Positions 20,830 through 32,694 of a stretch of 64,000 bases of DNA are shown here, one piece after another. The first letter of the stretch is position 1. Each line of letters begins with the position of its first letter. The notes below the pieces were generated by a model. The model was not told where the DNA came from. It was given only the letters and a program-made list of their open reading frames with translations, and did not search any database. The translations under genes and the position numbers were made by a program. The stretch comes from Prorocentrum cordatum (Eukaryota; Sar; Dinophyceae; Prorocentrales; Prorocentraceae), in contig CAUYUJ010003869.1 in the NCBI GenBank assembly GCA_963575745.1, forward strand, positions 121,565 to 185,564, given 5' to 3'.

Positions 20830-20900
20830 TTGCCGCTCGTCGCTCGCCGCTCGTCGCTCGTCGCTCGTCGCTCATCGTCGTCGTGCGCGTGGGTGCGGCT
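20785..20900 (+). repeat. TCG array with GCTCGTCGCTCATCG tail, copy 2
   Basis: Same array and tail as 19350-19490, with extra CGCTCGTCGCTCG repeats. It extends into a GTCGTGCGCGTGGGTGCGG block. Confidence 0.8.
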
Positions 20901-21715
20901 GTGGTGCCGGAGCCACACGGCGGGGGGGGGGCGTTACGTCATACCCCCCCGCCCCCCCTCCCCCCACATGACGCCTGTCATCGCCGAAAATGTAAGAAAA
21001 AACGCTCTCGTGCTGGGCTCGCAGGTTGTATAGACGAACTCTCTCAACCCTTCGAGCCGAAACATTAGCGCGAACACGCGAGAGCGAGAACGAGAGGGAG
21101 CTGGAAGGGGACGGCTTATGTATGGGGGGTACATAGCTAGATAAAGTGCGTGCTGAAAACATGTGCACCCGTACCTAAGGGGGGGCGGACGGGGCTATGG
21201 GTGCGTGTTGTCGGGTAGGATTCCCCGCTCGAACGGGAGCCCCCCACGGGGTCCGACACCCCGCGCCCTTATCCATAGCCAGTCCTACTCCTTCCGACCC
21301 CCTTACGGGTATGGGTGTGTGTGTGTGTGTGTGTGTTGTTCGCTCGTCAGCATTGTTTCTCGGCCCCTAGAGCCGAAACAACTGTGCACCGCACCGCGCT
21401 GGAGCGGGGCCTGAAGGAAGTCCAGACATGGTACGGTGCATGGGCGCCGTTCTTGTACACTTGGGTCTGCCAGAAAGTTCTGGAATGGTGCTGGGGCCAG
21501 CATGGTGCACCCTGGGACTTCCAGGCCATACTCCGACAGCTGTTGACGCTTCGCGTATCCCCGCAAAGCAGAAAGCCCATCCATAAGCGATCGCCAGACG
21601 AGTTGCCCGATCAGGGAAGTGCAGAAGCATGCAGTGGGACGCTTCGAATGATCCATGTTTGTGTCTTCTTGGTATCAGTTCGGGGTCGTCTAAGGGCTCT
21701 CTCGGGGCCCTCTTG
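20901..21715. other. Unannotated spacer with GT microsatellite
   Basis: Contains G- and C-homopolymer runs (20930-20970) and a (GT)n run at about 21311-21337, within otherwise unique sequence. Overlapping frames without domains; no gene supported. Confidence 0.5.
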
Positions 21716-22320
21716 GGAATCAGCGAGGAGGAGGAAGAGGAGGAGGAAGAGGAGGAGGCGGGCGAGGAGGACGACGACCAGGGCAAGAACATGCAAGAGC
21801 GAGACTGAGGAGGAGGACTAGGAGGAGAAGGAGGATGACGACGAGAAGATGAAGACGAGGACGAGGACGATGACGTGGAAAACGAAGACGAAGAGTAGGA
21901 TGAGGAGGAAGAGGAGGAGGAGGAGGAGGAGGAGGAGGAGGAGGAGGAGGAGCAGGACAACAAGGAGGAGAACTCCTGAAGCCAACCAGGAGTCTTCTTG
22001 GGGCCCTCTTCAGGCTGTCGTTGGGCCCTCTTACGGCACTATTGTGGCCCTCGTGGAAAGTTCCAGGGTACCCATGGGGTTCTTGTGAAGTGTTTTGGGG
22101 CCCTCTTGGGGTTGGGGAGCCCCAGAGGGCCTCGTGGAGCCATTTTGTAGGGCGTCGGTCAGTAGAGCGGGAGTTTTAGATGCGCTTCTCCCCTCAGGAA
22201 CGCTCATCAGCCATGTTGGTGCGCTCTTGAGGCTGCTTGGGGGACTCGTCGGCCCTTCTTGGGGCTCTCGTGGGCCATCTTGGGGCCATATTGGGGCCTC
22301 AGAAGACCATCGAACGCGAA
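21716..22320 (+). repeat. GAG array followed by CTTGGG-rich block 3
   Basis: Purine GAG/GAC array at about 21720-21980, then the third CTTGGGG/GGGCCCTCTTGG block (about 21980-22300). This repeats the pairing seen around 4 kb and 5.5 kb, with the order of array and block reversed. Confidence 0.7.
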
Positions 22321-22544
22321 AAGGCGAGATGGCACAAATCATTGACGTTGAGTGATTTATCCCGTAACCTAAGATGGGGCTCTTGCTATATGTCTCTCAC
22401 CGCGCTGGAGAACCTCACTTCTTTTTTAAGTCCTCCTCCTCCGCCTCCTCCTCCTCACTCAGCACACTCAGACTCAGACGCACTCAAGACGCATTCATCA
22501 TTCAGACTCAGCCCCCCAGATTCACTCATGCTCATAATCATTCA

Positions 22545-22960
22545 CACACGCACAGACTGTGAGGATGTCCCAGGCGAGGCGCTGGTTTCAGCATTCCCCC
22601 GGGGGGGGGAGGCGGGGGGGGGTCTTCATTTCGCGTCCAGATTGTGGGGGGGGTCTCATGTGGTTTGCTTGTTTGCGTGCGCAATTCCTCTGCATTCGGA
22701 GCAGATTGTGAGGATGTCTCAGGCCAGGTGCTGGTTTCAGCACTGCCAGGGGGGGGAGGCGACAGGGGGGTGTTCCACGTGCCCGTTCGGGCCCTGATCG
22801 TGGGGATGTCTCCCGCGATTTGCCTGTTTGCGTGCCCAACATTCATTACGTTCGATCAGTTTGTGAGGATGCCACTGGCGAGGCGCTGATTTCAGCACTC
22901 CCAAGTGCCCCAGATTGAGAGGATGCCTCTGGCGGTTTGCATAGATTCGGGCGAGGCTCC
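22545..22960 (+). repeat. Tandem repeat of about 155 bp with two sub-units
   Basis: Sub-unit 1 (GTGAGGATGTC, then AGGCGAGGCGCTGGTTTCAGCA) occurs at about 22558, 22708 and 22861. Sub-unit 2 (GATTGTGGGG, then GTTTGCGTGC) occurs at about 22641 and 22795, and a partial copy lies near 23690. G runs of variable length follow sub-unit 1. Confidence 0.7.
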
Positions 22961-23160
22961 AGGAGGCCCCAGGAGATTCCAGGAGGCCCCAGGAGGCTCC
23001 AGGAGGTCCCAGGAAGTCCAGGAGGCCCCAAGAGATTCCAGGAGGCCCCAGGAGGCCCCAGGAGGTCCCCAGGAAGCTCCAGGAGGCCCCAGGCGGCACC
23101 AGGAGGTCACACGAGGCCCCCAGGAGAGCCCAGGAGACCCCAGGAAGCACCAGATGCTCC
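22961..23160 (+). repeat. AGGAGGCCCC minisatellite
   Basis: Tandem units of about 12 bases (CCAGGAGGCCCC, CCAGGAGATTCC, CCAGGAGGTCCC). The same units reappear at about 23730-23815. Confidence 0.88.
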
Positions 23161-23194
23161 AGTGGGCCTCCTGGGCTCGACTCCTGAGTTTCTT

Positions 23195-23680
23195 ACGTAT
23201 GTTCCTATACGTTGCCCCTTTCTTGGGGCTCGAGCCTTACGTGCTTTACGCATGTTCCCGTAGATTGCCTCTCGTGGGGCTCGAATTATGATGCTTTGCT
23301 TCCTGTACACTGCCCCTCGCCTGGGGCTCGAATACTTTGTGTTTTACGTATGGTCATAAAGATTGCCCCTCTCTTGGGGCTCGAGATTTGCGTGCTTTAC
23401 GCATGTTCATATAGATTGCCCATCTCCTGGGGCTCGAATCCGACGTAAGTGTTTTACGTCGGTTCCTGTAGATTGCCCCTCTGCTTAGGCTTGAATGCAA
23501 TGTGTGTTACGTATGCTCCTATAGTTTGTCCGTCTCTTGAGGTTGTAATCCTACGTGTTGTACGCGTGTTCCTCTAGATTGCCCTTCTCCTGGGGCTCGA
23601 ATCCCACGTGTTTGCAGATGTTCATATAGATTGCCCCTCTGGGGCTCGAACCCCATGTGTTTGACTTCTGTTCCCCAAGG
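23195..23680 (+). repeat. Satellite of about 55-60 bp, eight decayed monomers
   Basis: Each monomer contains GATTGCCCCTCTCTTGGGGC, then TCGAATCC-like, ACGTGTTTTACG and TGTTCCTATA segments. The CCCC and GGGG ends of the first segment are self-complementary. Monomers vary in length by indels. No coding frame. Confidence 0.82.
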
Positions 23681-23729
23681 GGCCCAGATTGCGAGGATGG
23701 TTCAGGCGATTTGCTTGTGTCGGTGAAGT

Positions 23730-24150
23730 CCCAGGCGGGCCCAGGAGATCCCCTGAGGCCCCAGGAGGCTCCAGGAGGCCCTAGGAGTTACCAGGAAGCC
23801 CCAGGAGGCCCCAGAGCCGAATTCTATACCCCCGGGCCATACCCTGGTTGGACGGGCTATACCCCAGCAGAGTTGGGTTACTCCCTGGCTGAAGCATCAA
23901 CAGACCGTAGAAAACCAGACCCCAAACATTAAACACCACCAAATACCGAACCCCAAACAACAAACATCAAACCCCAAACCCCAAAACCTAAACACCAAAC
24001 ACCAAATTTCAAACCCCCCAAACACCGAACACCAACCACCTCCAAATCCCAAACACCAAACATCAACCACCAAACCCCAAACGCCAAACACCAAACCTCA
24101 ACACCAAACACCAAACCTCAAACCTCAAACACCAAACCCTACGACCCAAA
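23730..24150. repeat. AGGAGGCCCC units and CCAAACA heptamer array
   Basis: 23730-23815 repeats the AGGAGGCCCC unit. 23915-24150 is a degenerate array of CCAAACA, CCCCAAA and CCTCAAA heptamers, which on the other strand reads as TTTGGGG/TTTGGTG and is reminiscent of a mutated telomere-type repeat. No gene. Confidence 0.75.
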
Positions 24151-24214
24151 CACCAACCACGAGGGGGGAGGGATGCTGAGGATGGGAGGGAGGTGAGACG
24201 AGGAAGGAAAAAGG

Positions 24215-24404
24215 AGGGGTGAGGATGAGGATGACGATGATACTGATGACGATGGTGATGTTGATGCTGGCGATGATGCTGATGCTAATGGTGATGGTGA
24301 TGATGATGATGATGATGGCGATGACGATGATGCTGATGATGATGCTGGCGATTATGATGGCGATGCTGATGAGGATGATCAGGATGAGGATGAGGATGAG
24401 GATG

Positions 24405-24446
<42 letters not shown>

Positions 24447-24676
24447 TGCTGATGATGGTGACGCTGATGATGACGATGATGGTGCTGCTGATGATGATGA
24501 TGGTGATGGTGGTGGTGATGATGATGATGATGATGAGACTGGCGATACCGATACTAATGATGACGCTGATTATGACGAGTACGATGTTGATGACGATGAT
24601 GGCGATGATGATACTGGAAATGATGATGATGATGATGGTGATGGTGATGATGGTGATAATGGTGATGATGCGGGCG

Positions 24677-24707
<31 letters not shown>

Positions 24708-24729
24708 CGATGATGGTGATGATGCGGGC

Positions 24730-24798
<69 letters not shown>

Positions 24799-25713
24799 GG
24801 TGGTGGTGATGAGGCTATTGATAGTGATATTAATGCTGTCGATGATGACGATTATGATGCTGATGATGATGATGATGCTGATGATGATGATGCTGGCGAT
24901 GCTGATGATGGTGATGCTGATGATGATGATGATGGTGCTGATGATGCCGATGATGATGATGATGATGCTGGTGAAAATGATGTTGACGAGGCTGATGATG
25001 GTGATGATGTTTCTGATGATGGTGATGATGCTGATGATGATGGTGTTTGTGGTGGTGATGTGGATGATGACAATTATGTTGGTGTTGTCGATGATGGTGA
25101 TGATGATACTGACGATACTGATACTGATGATACTGATGCTGATGATGATGATGATGGTGAGGGTGGTGACGATGATGACGAGTCGATGATAATGATGATG
25201 ATGATGGTGATGATGATGACGATGATGGTGATGATGCGGGCGATGATGATGATGATGGTGATGATGGTGGTGGTGGCGGTGGTGGTGGTGGTGATGAGGC
25301 TATTGATAGTGATATTAATGCTGTCGATGATGACGATTATGATGCTGATGATGATGCTGATGACGCTGATGATGATGCTGATGATGATGATGATGCTGGC
25401 GATGCTGATGATGATGATGATGATGCTGGTGAAATGCTGATGACGAGGCTGATGATGGTGATGATGTTTCTGATGATGATGATGATGCTGATGCTGATGA
25501 TGATGGTGGTTGTGGTGGTGATGTGGATGATGACAATTATGTTGGTGTTGTCGATGATGGTGATGATGATACTGACGATACTGATACTGATGATACTGAT
25601 GCTGATGATGATGATGATGATGATGATGGTGAGGGTGGTGACGATGATGACGATGTTGATGAGGATGATGATGATGATGCGGGCGATGATAATGATGATG
25701 ATGGTGATTATGA

Positions 25714-25745
<32 letters not shown>

Positions 25746-26206
25746 ATGATGAGGATGTTGAGAGTGATGTTTATGGTGTTGGTGATGACGAGGCTGATGA
25801 TGATCATGATATACACTGATGATGACGATGATGATGATGCCGGTGATCATGATGATTCTGATGGCGATGACGATGACGATTATGACTATGATAATGATGA
25901 TGACGATGGTGATGATGTTGATGATGATGACCACGATGATAATGTTGATACGGATGGTAATGTTGATGATGCTGCTGATGACGATGACCACGATAATGAT
26001 GATGATGACGATGATGATGATGACGACGACGATGACGATGACGATGCTGATGATGACGATTATGATGATGATGATGATGATAATGATGCTGATGATGATG
26101 AGGATGCTGATGATGTTGATGTTGATGATGTTGACCACGATGATGATGATGCTAATGATTATGTTGATAATGATGCTGATCACGATGACTACGATAATGA
26201 TTATGA

Positions 26207-26237
<31 letters not shown>

Positions 26238-26586
26238 GATGACGACGATGACGATGATGATGATGATGACGATGGCGATAATGATGATGACAATGATGAT
26301 AGTAATGCTAATGATGGTGATGATGATGACGATGATGATGATACTGATGATTATGATGATGATGACGACGACGATGACGATGACGATGCTGATGATGATG
26401 ATTATGATGATGATACTGATGATGATGATAATGTCGATTATGATGATGATGCTGATGATGTTGATGTTGATGATGCTGAATGCTGATGATGATGCTAATG
26501 ATCATGTTGATGATGATGCTGATGACGATGACTACGATAATGATGATGATGACGATGATGATGATGATGATGATGATGGTGATGCC

Positions 26587-26647
<61 letters not shown>

Positions 26648-26742
26648 GCGATGGTGATAATGATGGTGACAGTGATGATAGTGATGCTAATGATGGTGAT
26701 GACGATGATGATGATGATGACGATGATGACGATCACGATGAC

Positions 26743-26776
<34 letters not shown>

Positions 26777-26875
26777 CTGATGATGATGATGATGATGATG
26801 TTGATGCTGCTGATGATGATGATGATGATGATGATGCTGATGATGATACTGATACTGATGATGATGATGGTCGTT
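24215..26875 (+). repeat. GAT array, 2.66 kb, with internal segmental duplications
   Basis: The array is mainly GAT with GAC, GCT, GGT and GTT variants. Landmark words show higher-order duplication: GAGGCTATTGATAGTGATAT occurs at 24811 and 25296, GGATGATGACAATTATGTTG occurs near 25062 and 25525, and GCTAATGATTATGTTGAT recurs as a variant at 26151 and 26494. All forward and reverse frames stay open for hundreds of codons by composition alone, so the apparent Asp-, Met- or Ile-rich proteins are not called. Confidence 0.92.
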
Positions 26876-27465
26876 CTCCGAACTTTAATCCTGAAGCGTA
26901 ATGAGAGCCGCCAGATGCGTTCGCCCACAGGCTTTCACCTTCGCCGAGCAGTGGCACCACGTGCCACGAACCCCCCCACCCTCCACCTCCTCAAGATCAT
27001 GATAAAGCAACGCGAGTTGCGGCAGGAGGAGGAAGGAGGAGTGGACGGAGGAGGGAGGAGGTGGAGGTGGAGGAAGAGGAGAAAGAGAAGGAGCAGGAGG
27101 AGGCGGAAGGGGGGGGAGGAGGAGGAGGAGGAGGGGAGGAGGAGGAGGAGGAGGAGGAGGAGGAGGAAGGAGGAAGGAGGAAGGAGGAAGGAGGAAGGAG
27201 GAAGGGTGGAGGATGAGTAGGAAGGGGGAGGAGGAGGGGCAGGAGGAGGAGGAGGAGGAGAAAGAGGAGGAAGGAGGAAGAGGAGGAGGAGAAGGAGGAA
27301 GAAGGAATGCTTCCTGGCGGTGCACTTCATCCTGAATCTTGACGAGTCCGCCCAGAGGGGGGGGTGGGAACGCGGGTCCCCGGCGGCCGCGGCAGGTCTA
27401 CGACGCCCTGAAGACGTTGATCCAGCAGTGCCTTGGCTTGCTGTTGCTCATTTGCTCTTCCTCCT
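26876..27465 (+). repeat. GGA array with flanking spacer
   Basis: 26876-27015 is complex sequence without a supported gene. 27016-27310 is a GGA/GGAAGGA array. 27311-27465 is spacer. Confidence 0.75.
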
Positions 27466-28445
27466 CGGCCTCTTGGTCCATCTCGTCATTCTAGCCCACC
27501 TCGTTCTCCTCATCCTCTTCGTCCTCTCGTGCTCCTCGTCCTCCTGGTCCTTCTCGCTCTCCTGGCCCACCTCGTCCTCATCCTCCTCGTCCTTCCGCAT
27601 GCTCCTCGTCCTTCCGATCCTTCTCGTCTTCCTGGTACACCCCGTCGTCCTCTCTTCCTCCGCGTCCTTCTGCTCCAGCTCCTCCTACTGCTTCTTCTTC
27701 TGTTTCTCTTCCGCCTCTCAATGTTAAAATATCACGGATACGAGCGCTTGGATCTCCAGACGCGGCATTCGTCTCTTGTTCCTCTTTCCCCCCGTTCTAG
27801 TCATCTCTTTCCTCCACTCTTTCCCACTGCTGGCATATACCCCAGACGTCAGTAGTGATGCACGCGGTCACCTGCTGTTGTTGCTGTTGCTGTTGCTGCT
27901 GCTGCTCCTCCTCCTCCTGCTCCTCCTCCTCAGCCTCCTCGTTGGCCTCCTCCTCCTCCTCCTCCTCCTCCTCTTCCTCCACTTCCTCCTATTCCTCCTC
28001 TTCCTCCTCCTCCTGCTTCTCCTCCTCATCCTCCTCCTCACTCCTCATCCTTCTCCTCGACGTCCGCCTCTTCCTCCTCAGCATCAGCATCATCACCACC
28101 ACCATCAGCAGCATCATCATCACCATCATCATCACCACCATCACCATCATCACCATCGACATCATCATCATCATCATCATCATCAGCAGCAGCATCAGCA
28201 TCAGCATCATCATCATCATCATCATCGTCATCATCATCATCAGCATCATCATCTTCAGCATCAACATCATCATCGTCATCATCGTGATAATCTCGACATC
28301 ATCATCAGCATCATCAACATCACCGTCATAATCATCAGCAGCATCAGCAGCATCGTCATCAGCATCATCAGCATCATCATCATCATCAGCAGCAGCAGCA
28401 TCATCATCATCCCGCCTCCTCCTCCTCCTCCTCCTCCTTTACCTT
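27466..28445 (-). repeat. TCC/TCG, TGC and ATC arrays
   Basis: Pyrimidine-rich TCCTCG/TCC arrays (27466-27700 and 27905-28085), a TGTTGC/TGC block (27870-27905) and an ATC/CAT array (28086-28410) that is the complement of the GAT arrays elsewhere. They encode only Leu/Ser, His or Ile runs. Confidence 0.85.
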
Positions 28446-28806
28446 CGGCCCTCCCCCCTCCCCTCCCGCTCTGGCAGGTACAGTCACCACGCGAACCAGT
28501 TCTCCATGGACCCCGCGGGGGGGGGCCGCGTGCTCGCGAGAGCTGCCGCGGCGGCCGCGCGCGCCGCATCTCATACCTTGCCCTCGCGCGCCGCCGCGCC
28601 GCAGCTGCTGCTGTCGATCCGAAGTCGCAGCAGGCCCCGGCCGTCTCGCGGCAGGGTTATGCAGGTGGAGTGCAGGCGGTCGTCCAGACGGCTCGTGGGG
28701 TCCGTGCCCTCGGGAAGACCCACGACGCGGAAGGCTGACGACGGCAAGGCAATCAAAATGGGCGGAGGGCCAGAGAGAGCTTCTCAGAAGGCTGGAGGTC
28801 AGAGGA
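28446..28806. other. Unannotated GC-rich spacer
   Basis: Complex GC-rich sequence; overlapping frames without recognised domains. A CTTCTCAGAAGGCTGG word near 28777 matches the interior of the MITE at 17487. Confidence 0.4.
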
Positions 28807-29032
28807 GGAAAAGGTACCGATACTGCTACCTTGCCTCGATCCGAAGCCGCAGGAATGGCCTTTGAGAAGCCGAAGTTCAGAGCAGGAAAAGGTACCGATA
28901 CTGCTACCCTTCCCTCGTTTTCCCCTTCTTGGACCTCCTGGGAGGCCCTCGTCGCTACCGTTAGACTCGCCTCGAAATTTTGGTCAGAACACACCCCGGA
29001 AGAGGTTCGGAGAGTAGCGGTATTGTTTTTTT
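28807..29032 (+). mobile_element. MITE-like element, GGTACC family, copies 2 (partial) and 3
   Basis: A partial copy (28807-28845) begins AAAAGGTACCGATACTGCTA and is followed by a full copy at 28887-29032. The full copy matches 6446-6594 along its length (GGTACC end, CCTCGTTTTC, CTCGAAATTTTGGTCAGA) and ends in GTAGCGGTATTG, an imperfect inverse of the start. There is no ORF. The two starts about 80 bases apart suggest nested insertion or tandem duplication. Confidence 0.6.
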
Positions 29033-29079
29033 GGTTTCTCCAGAAACCGCAGAGAGTTTCTCAAAAGGCTGGAGGGTCT

Positions 29080-29740
29080 CTGAGAAGCCTTGTCGTCGCC
29101 CTCGTCGTCGTCGTCTTTCTCGTCGTCCTCGCGTCCGTCGTCGTCCTCCCCGTCTTCCCCGTTGTTGCCCTCCTCTTCGTCCTCGCCGCCCTCGCGATCG
29201 CCGCCCCCGCGGCGGCCGCTTTGGCGACCGCCTTCTGTTGAAGAGGAAAAATTCGGGCATAAACATTAACTTTTGGAGCTCCTCGTGGATTTCTTGGATC
29301 TGTGCTGGGGCCGCCCTGGCGGCGCTTCCGGCGCCGTCCTTGGCGCGCTCCGCGAGACCGGGAGGGGGCTGCAGCGCAGATCCAAGAAGTCCGCGCGGAC
29401 CTCCAACAGTTTATGTTTATGGCGTTGTTCGTTTCTCTAGTCTAATGCCTTGGCGCCCTGGGAACGCTCTCGGCGAGGCGCGGTTGCTGGAAAGCACCCC
29501 GGGGCTGGAACCCCCCCGAGAACCGTCGCCGGTCCCGAGGCGGGAGCTTCACCGTTCGGCGCGCCGCCGACGGGAAGGTCCGGGCACACTCGGGGCTGGT
29601 TCCTCCGTGGCCTTGCTTGTGCTCCTCCTCCTCTCCTCCTCCTCCTCATCATCCTCCTCCTCCTCCTATTTCTCCTATTCCTCCTATTCCTCCTATTCCT
29701 CCTATTCCTCCTCCTCCGCCTCCTCCTCGGATTCCTTCGA
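29080..29740. repeat. GTC array, spacer and TCC array
   Basis: 29080-29240 is a CGTCGTC/CCTCG array. 29241-29615 is complex sequence without a supported gene. 29616-29740 is a TCC/TATTCC array. Confidence 0.65.
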
Positions 29741-31190
29741 GAGTAGAGCTCCCGCACGAGCGCCTGGAGTCGGCGGCGAAATCCGAACCCTGTCCTCGCC
29801 GATCAACGATTCAGGCAGCTCGATGGGCGACGTGGGCAGGTTTCGGAATTCGTCGAGCACGTGGCGAAGTCCGAAGCTTACCCCCGCCTCCCATAGATTC
29901 GGGAGAATCCATGGTTGGTGGGGGCAGGGTTGAGACGGCGCCTCCTAGTCGTGCCCCTCCTCATCCGGCTTTTCCCGCTTCGGGCGGAGGCGGCGTTGCC
30001 ACCCTGGGTTTCGTCAGCCTCCCCACTCCTTTTTTTCATCATATGCATTCTCCTCCTCCTGCTCCTCCTGCTCCTGCTCGAACGGGAGGTATCCTATATT
30101 TCGCTGGGTGCAGGAAGGGTTTTCCGCCTCCATTTTGGGAATCGCTTTCCGCGCCCGCTTCAATCGCGCCTTATACTATCAAACCGCCTTGTTGTGCGTA
30201 TTGAAAAGTACCACATTCCCTACTGATCCTTTTTTCCCCAAGTAGGTTTGCCTCTACTTTTCCCGTTCCTTGGAGGTTCCTCGGGTTCTTCGGTCAACGC
30301 AAAGCACTGCCAAACAATGCCAAGCACTGCGCCCATGCAATAGGAAACTTTCGCCTCAGTGGGGTCGGTAGCGAAGCTTCGACTCCGTGGTCCACCACTG
30401 ACGCCATGGCCCGCGTGGTTTCATCATCCCGCCATGCGTCGACCGCGCCGGCAGCCCACTCTCACTGCCATATTGAGATTCAACAAATTCAGCATTTTCA
30501 CGGGCCTCGTTTGCGAGCTCTTCGAGTTCACCGCCTTGGACATTCCAGCCCGTCCAAGGGCTGGGTCGCTTTCGCGTTGATCTGCCAGTCTTTCGCGACG
30601 GGGGCGCCACGTTCGCACACCTCCGAGAACATCAGCTCCACAGGCCGCGCCTCCCCGCCACCCCTCTCGGCGCGCGCTCCCGGGCTTGACCAGACTTTGT
30701 TTGAAGAGTTCGCGGACCCAACGCCATCATTGCACTGGCATGTGGGTGTGGCCTCCGAACGCAGACAGTTGATTGGCATAACGTTCGCGTCTACGGTGTT
30801 GGCGAAGGATCTCGAGCTCCCTGTGACTGTGTTGCAGGAGCCCTGGGAGAAAGTGGCGACGGACACGACGCCTCCAATGCATCCCCTTGTGGGTGTCGCC
30901 GGAAGTGTTGTGACAAAGTTGATCGATGCGACGTAGTCATGGTCTGCTCTGGCGCAGCGTTCCGAGCTGTTGGTGACCACGTTGCCAGAGCCAGGGAATA
31001 ATCAGGCAGTGAAGAGCGAGAAGATGTCTAAAAGGTCTGGCAGCCATGCGATCAGCACCTTGGGGACCTTTCCGTATTGCTCACGCACCCCCTGCTACCT
31101 GGCAGACCTGGGTCCCGATTCGTCATCTCCCTGCATATCACGCAGCTGGTGGTGCTCAGTATCGTGACACCTGACGCACGACGAGCATTC
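29741..31190. other. Unannotated region
   Basis: About 1.45 kb of mostly complex sequence. A plus frame at 30406-30936 and a minus frame at 30528-30980 overlap each other with similar composition. I recognise neither, and neither has a clear zinc, catalytic or membrane motif. It could be retroelement flank or a decayed gene. No CDS called. Confidence 0.35.
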
Positions 31191-31192
31191 CC

Positions 31193-32694
31193 ATGATTAT
31201 GTTGCAGGATGATCCGGGCGCCGATCGCGCCGCGACCGCACGACGGAAGAACGCGCCCAATACGCTGACGAGGAAGAGCATGCCCAGGACATGCCCACGG
31301 TGGCTCCGAGGCAGCCTGCCCGAGCGTCGCCGCGGGCGGGTTCCAGGACCCCAGCCTTTCATCAACTCATGGAGGGGAGCCCACCCTGGAAGGAAGGCCA
31401 TCGGAGTGGACATGCCACCAGTTGCTTCGCTTGCGTGGACGCTGGCGGCGGTGGGGGCGCCTCGCTGGCGCGGCGCCCCTGGGGCCCGAGCAGCAAGCTC
31501 GCGTGCGTTTCCAACGTTGGGCGCGGGGGGTCATGATATGGGCGGCGGCTGCGCCTCGCTTCGCCTCGCCGGCACGGCGCGCGAGCGCGCGGGCGAGTGG
31601 CCGCCGGCTGTCCTGTTCCAGGGAGATCATGCCAGCGGCGCCTCAGCGCCGCCCGCGACCTGCCCAGCGCGCAGCCTGGCCGCTCGGCGGGGCCAGCTCG
31701 GCGAGGAGGGCCGCGCCGAGGCGGCATCGGCCCTGAGTTTGAACCGATTGCCGCGAGAGCGCATCGACAACGTCTTCGTCAGGTTCGACATCCTCCGCGA
31801 CTGGGCGCAGCAGGCGGGTCAACAAATGGTCGGCCACGCGGGGCCCAGCTACCTCTTGCTCCGCGCGGCGGGCGCGGCGAACATCCAACTCTCCGTGATC
31901 CTGCAGCGCTGCAGCGCGGGCTACCCCGCGAGCGCTCAGCAGCCTTCGCGCAAGACCAGCCGGCTGCGACGGCGTGGGCGCGTGGTCGAGGGCTCGCTGG
32001 GCAACCTCGCCTCGGCCGCTCACTCGACCCAGCGCCGCGCGTTCTTCGCGGGCGCGCCCGCGCGAGATCAGGCTCAGAGCGCCTGCGGCGCAACGGCCGG
32101 ATCGAGCTGGGGCGGCGCGGGCCCCGCTGCCCTGGGGGCGGCGCCGAGCCCGCCCGCAGCGCCAGCCGCCGCTGCCCCGGGCAGGGCAGCCCCAGCACAG
32201 GCAGCGTTTCCCGCAGCAGGTGTCGAATCAGGCACCGACTCCGACGCCGTCGGCTCATTCGGCGGAGAGACTGCCGCCGACGATTCCGAGCTGCGCGACG
32301 TTCCAGTGGAACATCGCGGCGCACATCTTTTGAGCTCACGAACGCGCCGAGCCACGACGGCGCAGCCGCAGCGACCGCGCGACCGCTCGCCGCGCGCGGA
32401 GGGCCATCGAACGCAGGGGCACAGGCCGCGGCAGAGGCTGCAGCGCCTTCTTGGCTGACGTGTCCGAGAATGACCTCAGGGGGGCTCTCGCTGGTTTTCG
32501 GGGGGGCAAGGGCAAGGGGCGAGGGGGAAGGGGCGCTCGGGGCCGTCGGCGCGGGCTCAGGCCGCCGAGGCGACCAACTGGGCCCTGACGGCGCGCGTCG
32601 GAAGTGCCGCGAGTGCGACTCCGAGGAGCGCCTCGCACGCGACTGCCGCCGGCGCCGTCGGCAGGCGCGCGCTCTCTACCTCGCTGAGCGGTGA
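31193..32694 (+). pseudogene. Copia-type Gag relic
   Basis: This matches the Gag plan of the Copia element at 51271. A helical core segment starts PRERIDNVFVRFDILRDWAQ (about 31750). It is followed by a long Ala/Pro/Gly linker and then an acidic block TDSDAVGSFGGE (about 32239), comparable to the acidic block after the stop at 52174. After a frame change it ends in a zinc-knuckle relic (32606-32645) with Cys-x2-Cys-x4-Arg-x4-Cys, where the usual His is Arg. Two frames are needed. Base composition is very GC-rich, unlike the 51 kb element, so it belongs to another subfamily. No protease or integrase follows. Confidence 0.55.

Noticed and set aside
23195-23680. TCGAATCC words as tRNA T-arms
   Set aside because: No acceptor, D-arm or anticodon stem can be built around them; they recur as satellite monomers.
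30406-30980. A host gene on either strand at 30.4-31.0 kb
   Set aside because: Overlapping frames on opposite strands, no recognisable domain, and no splice or start context I could defend.
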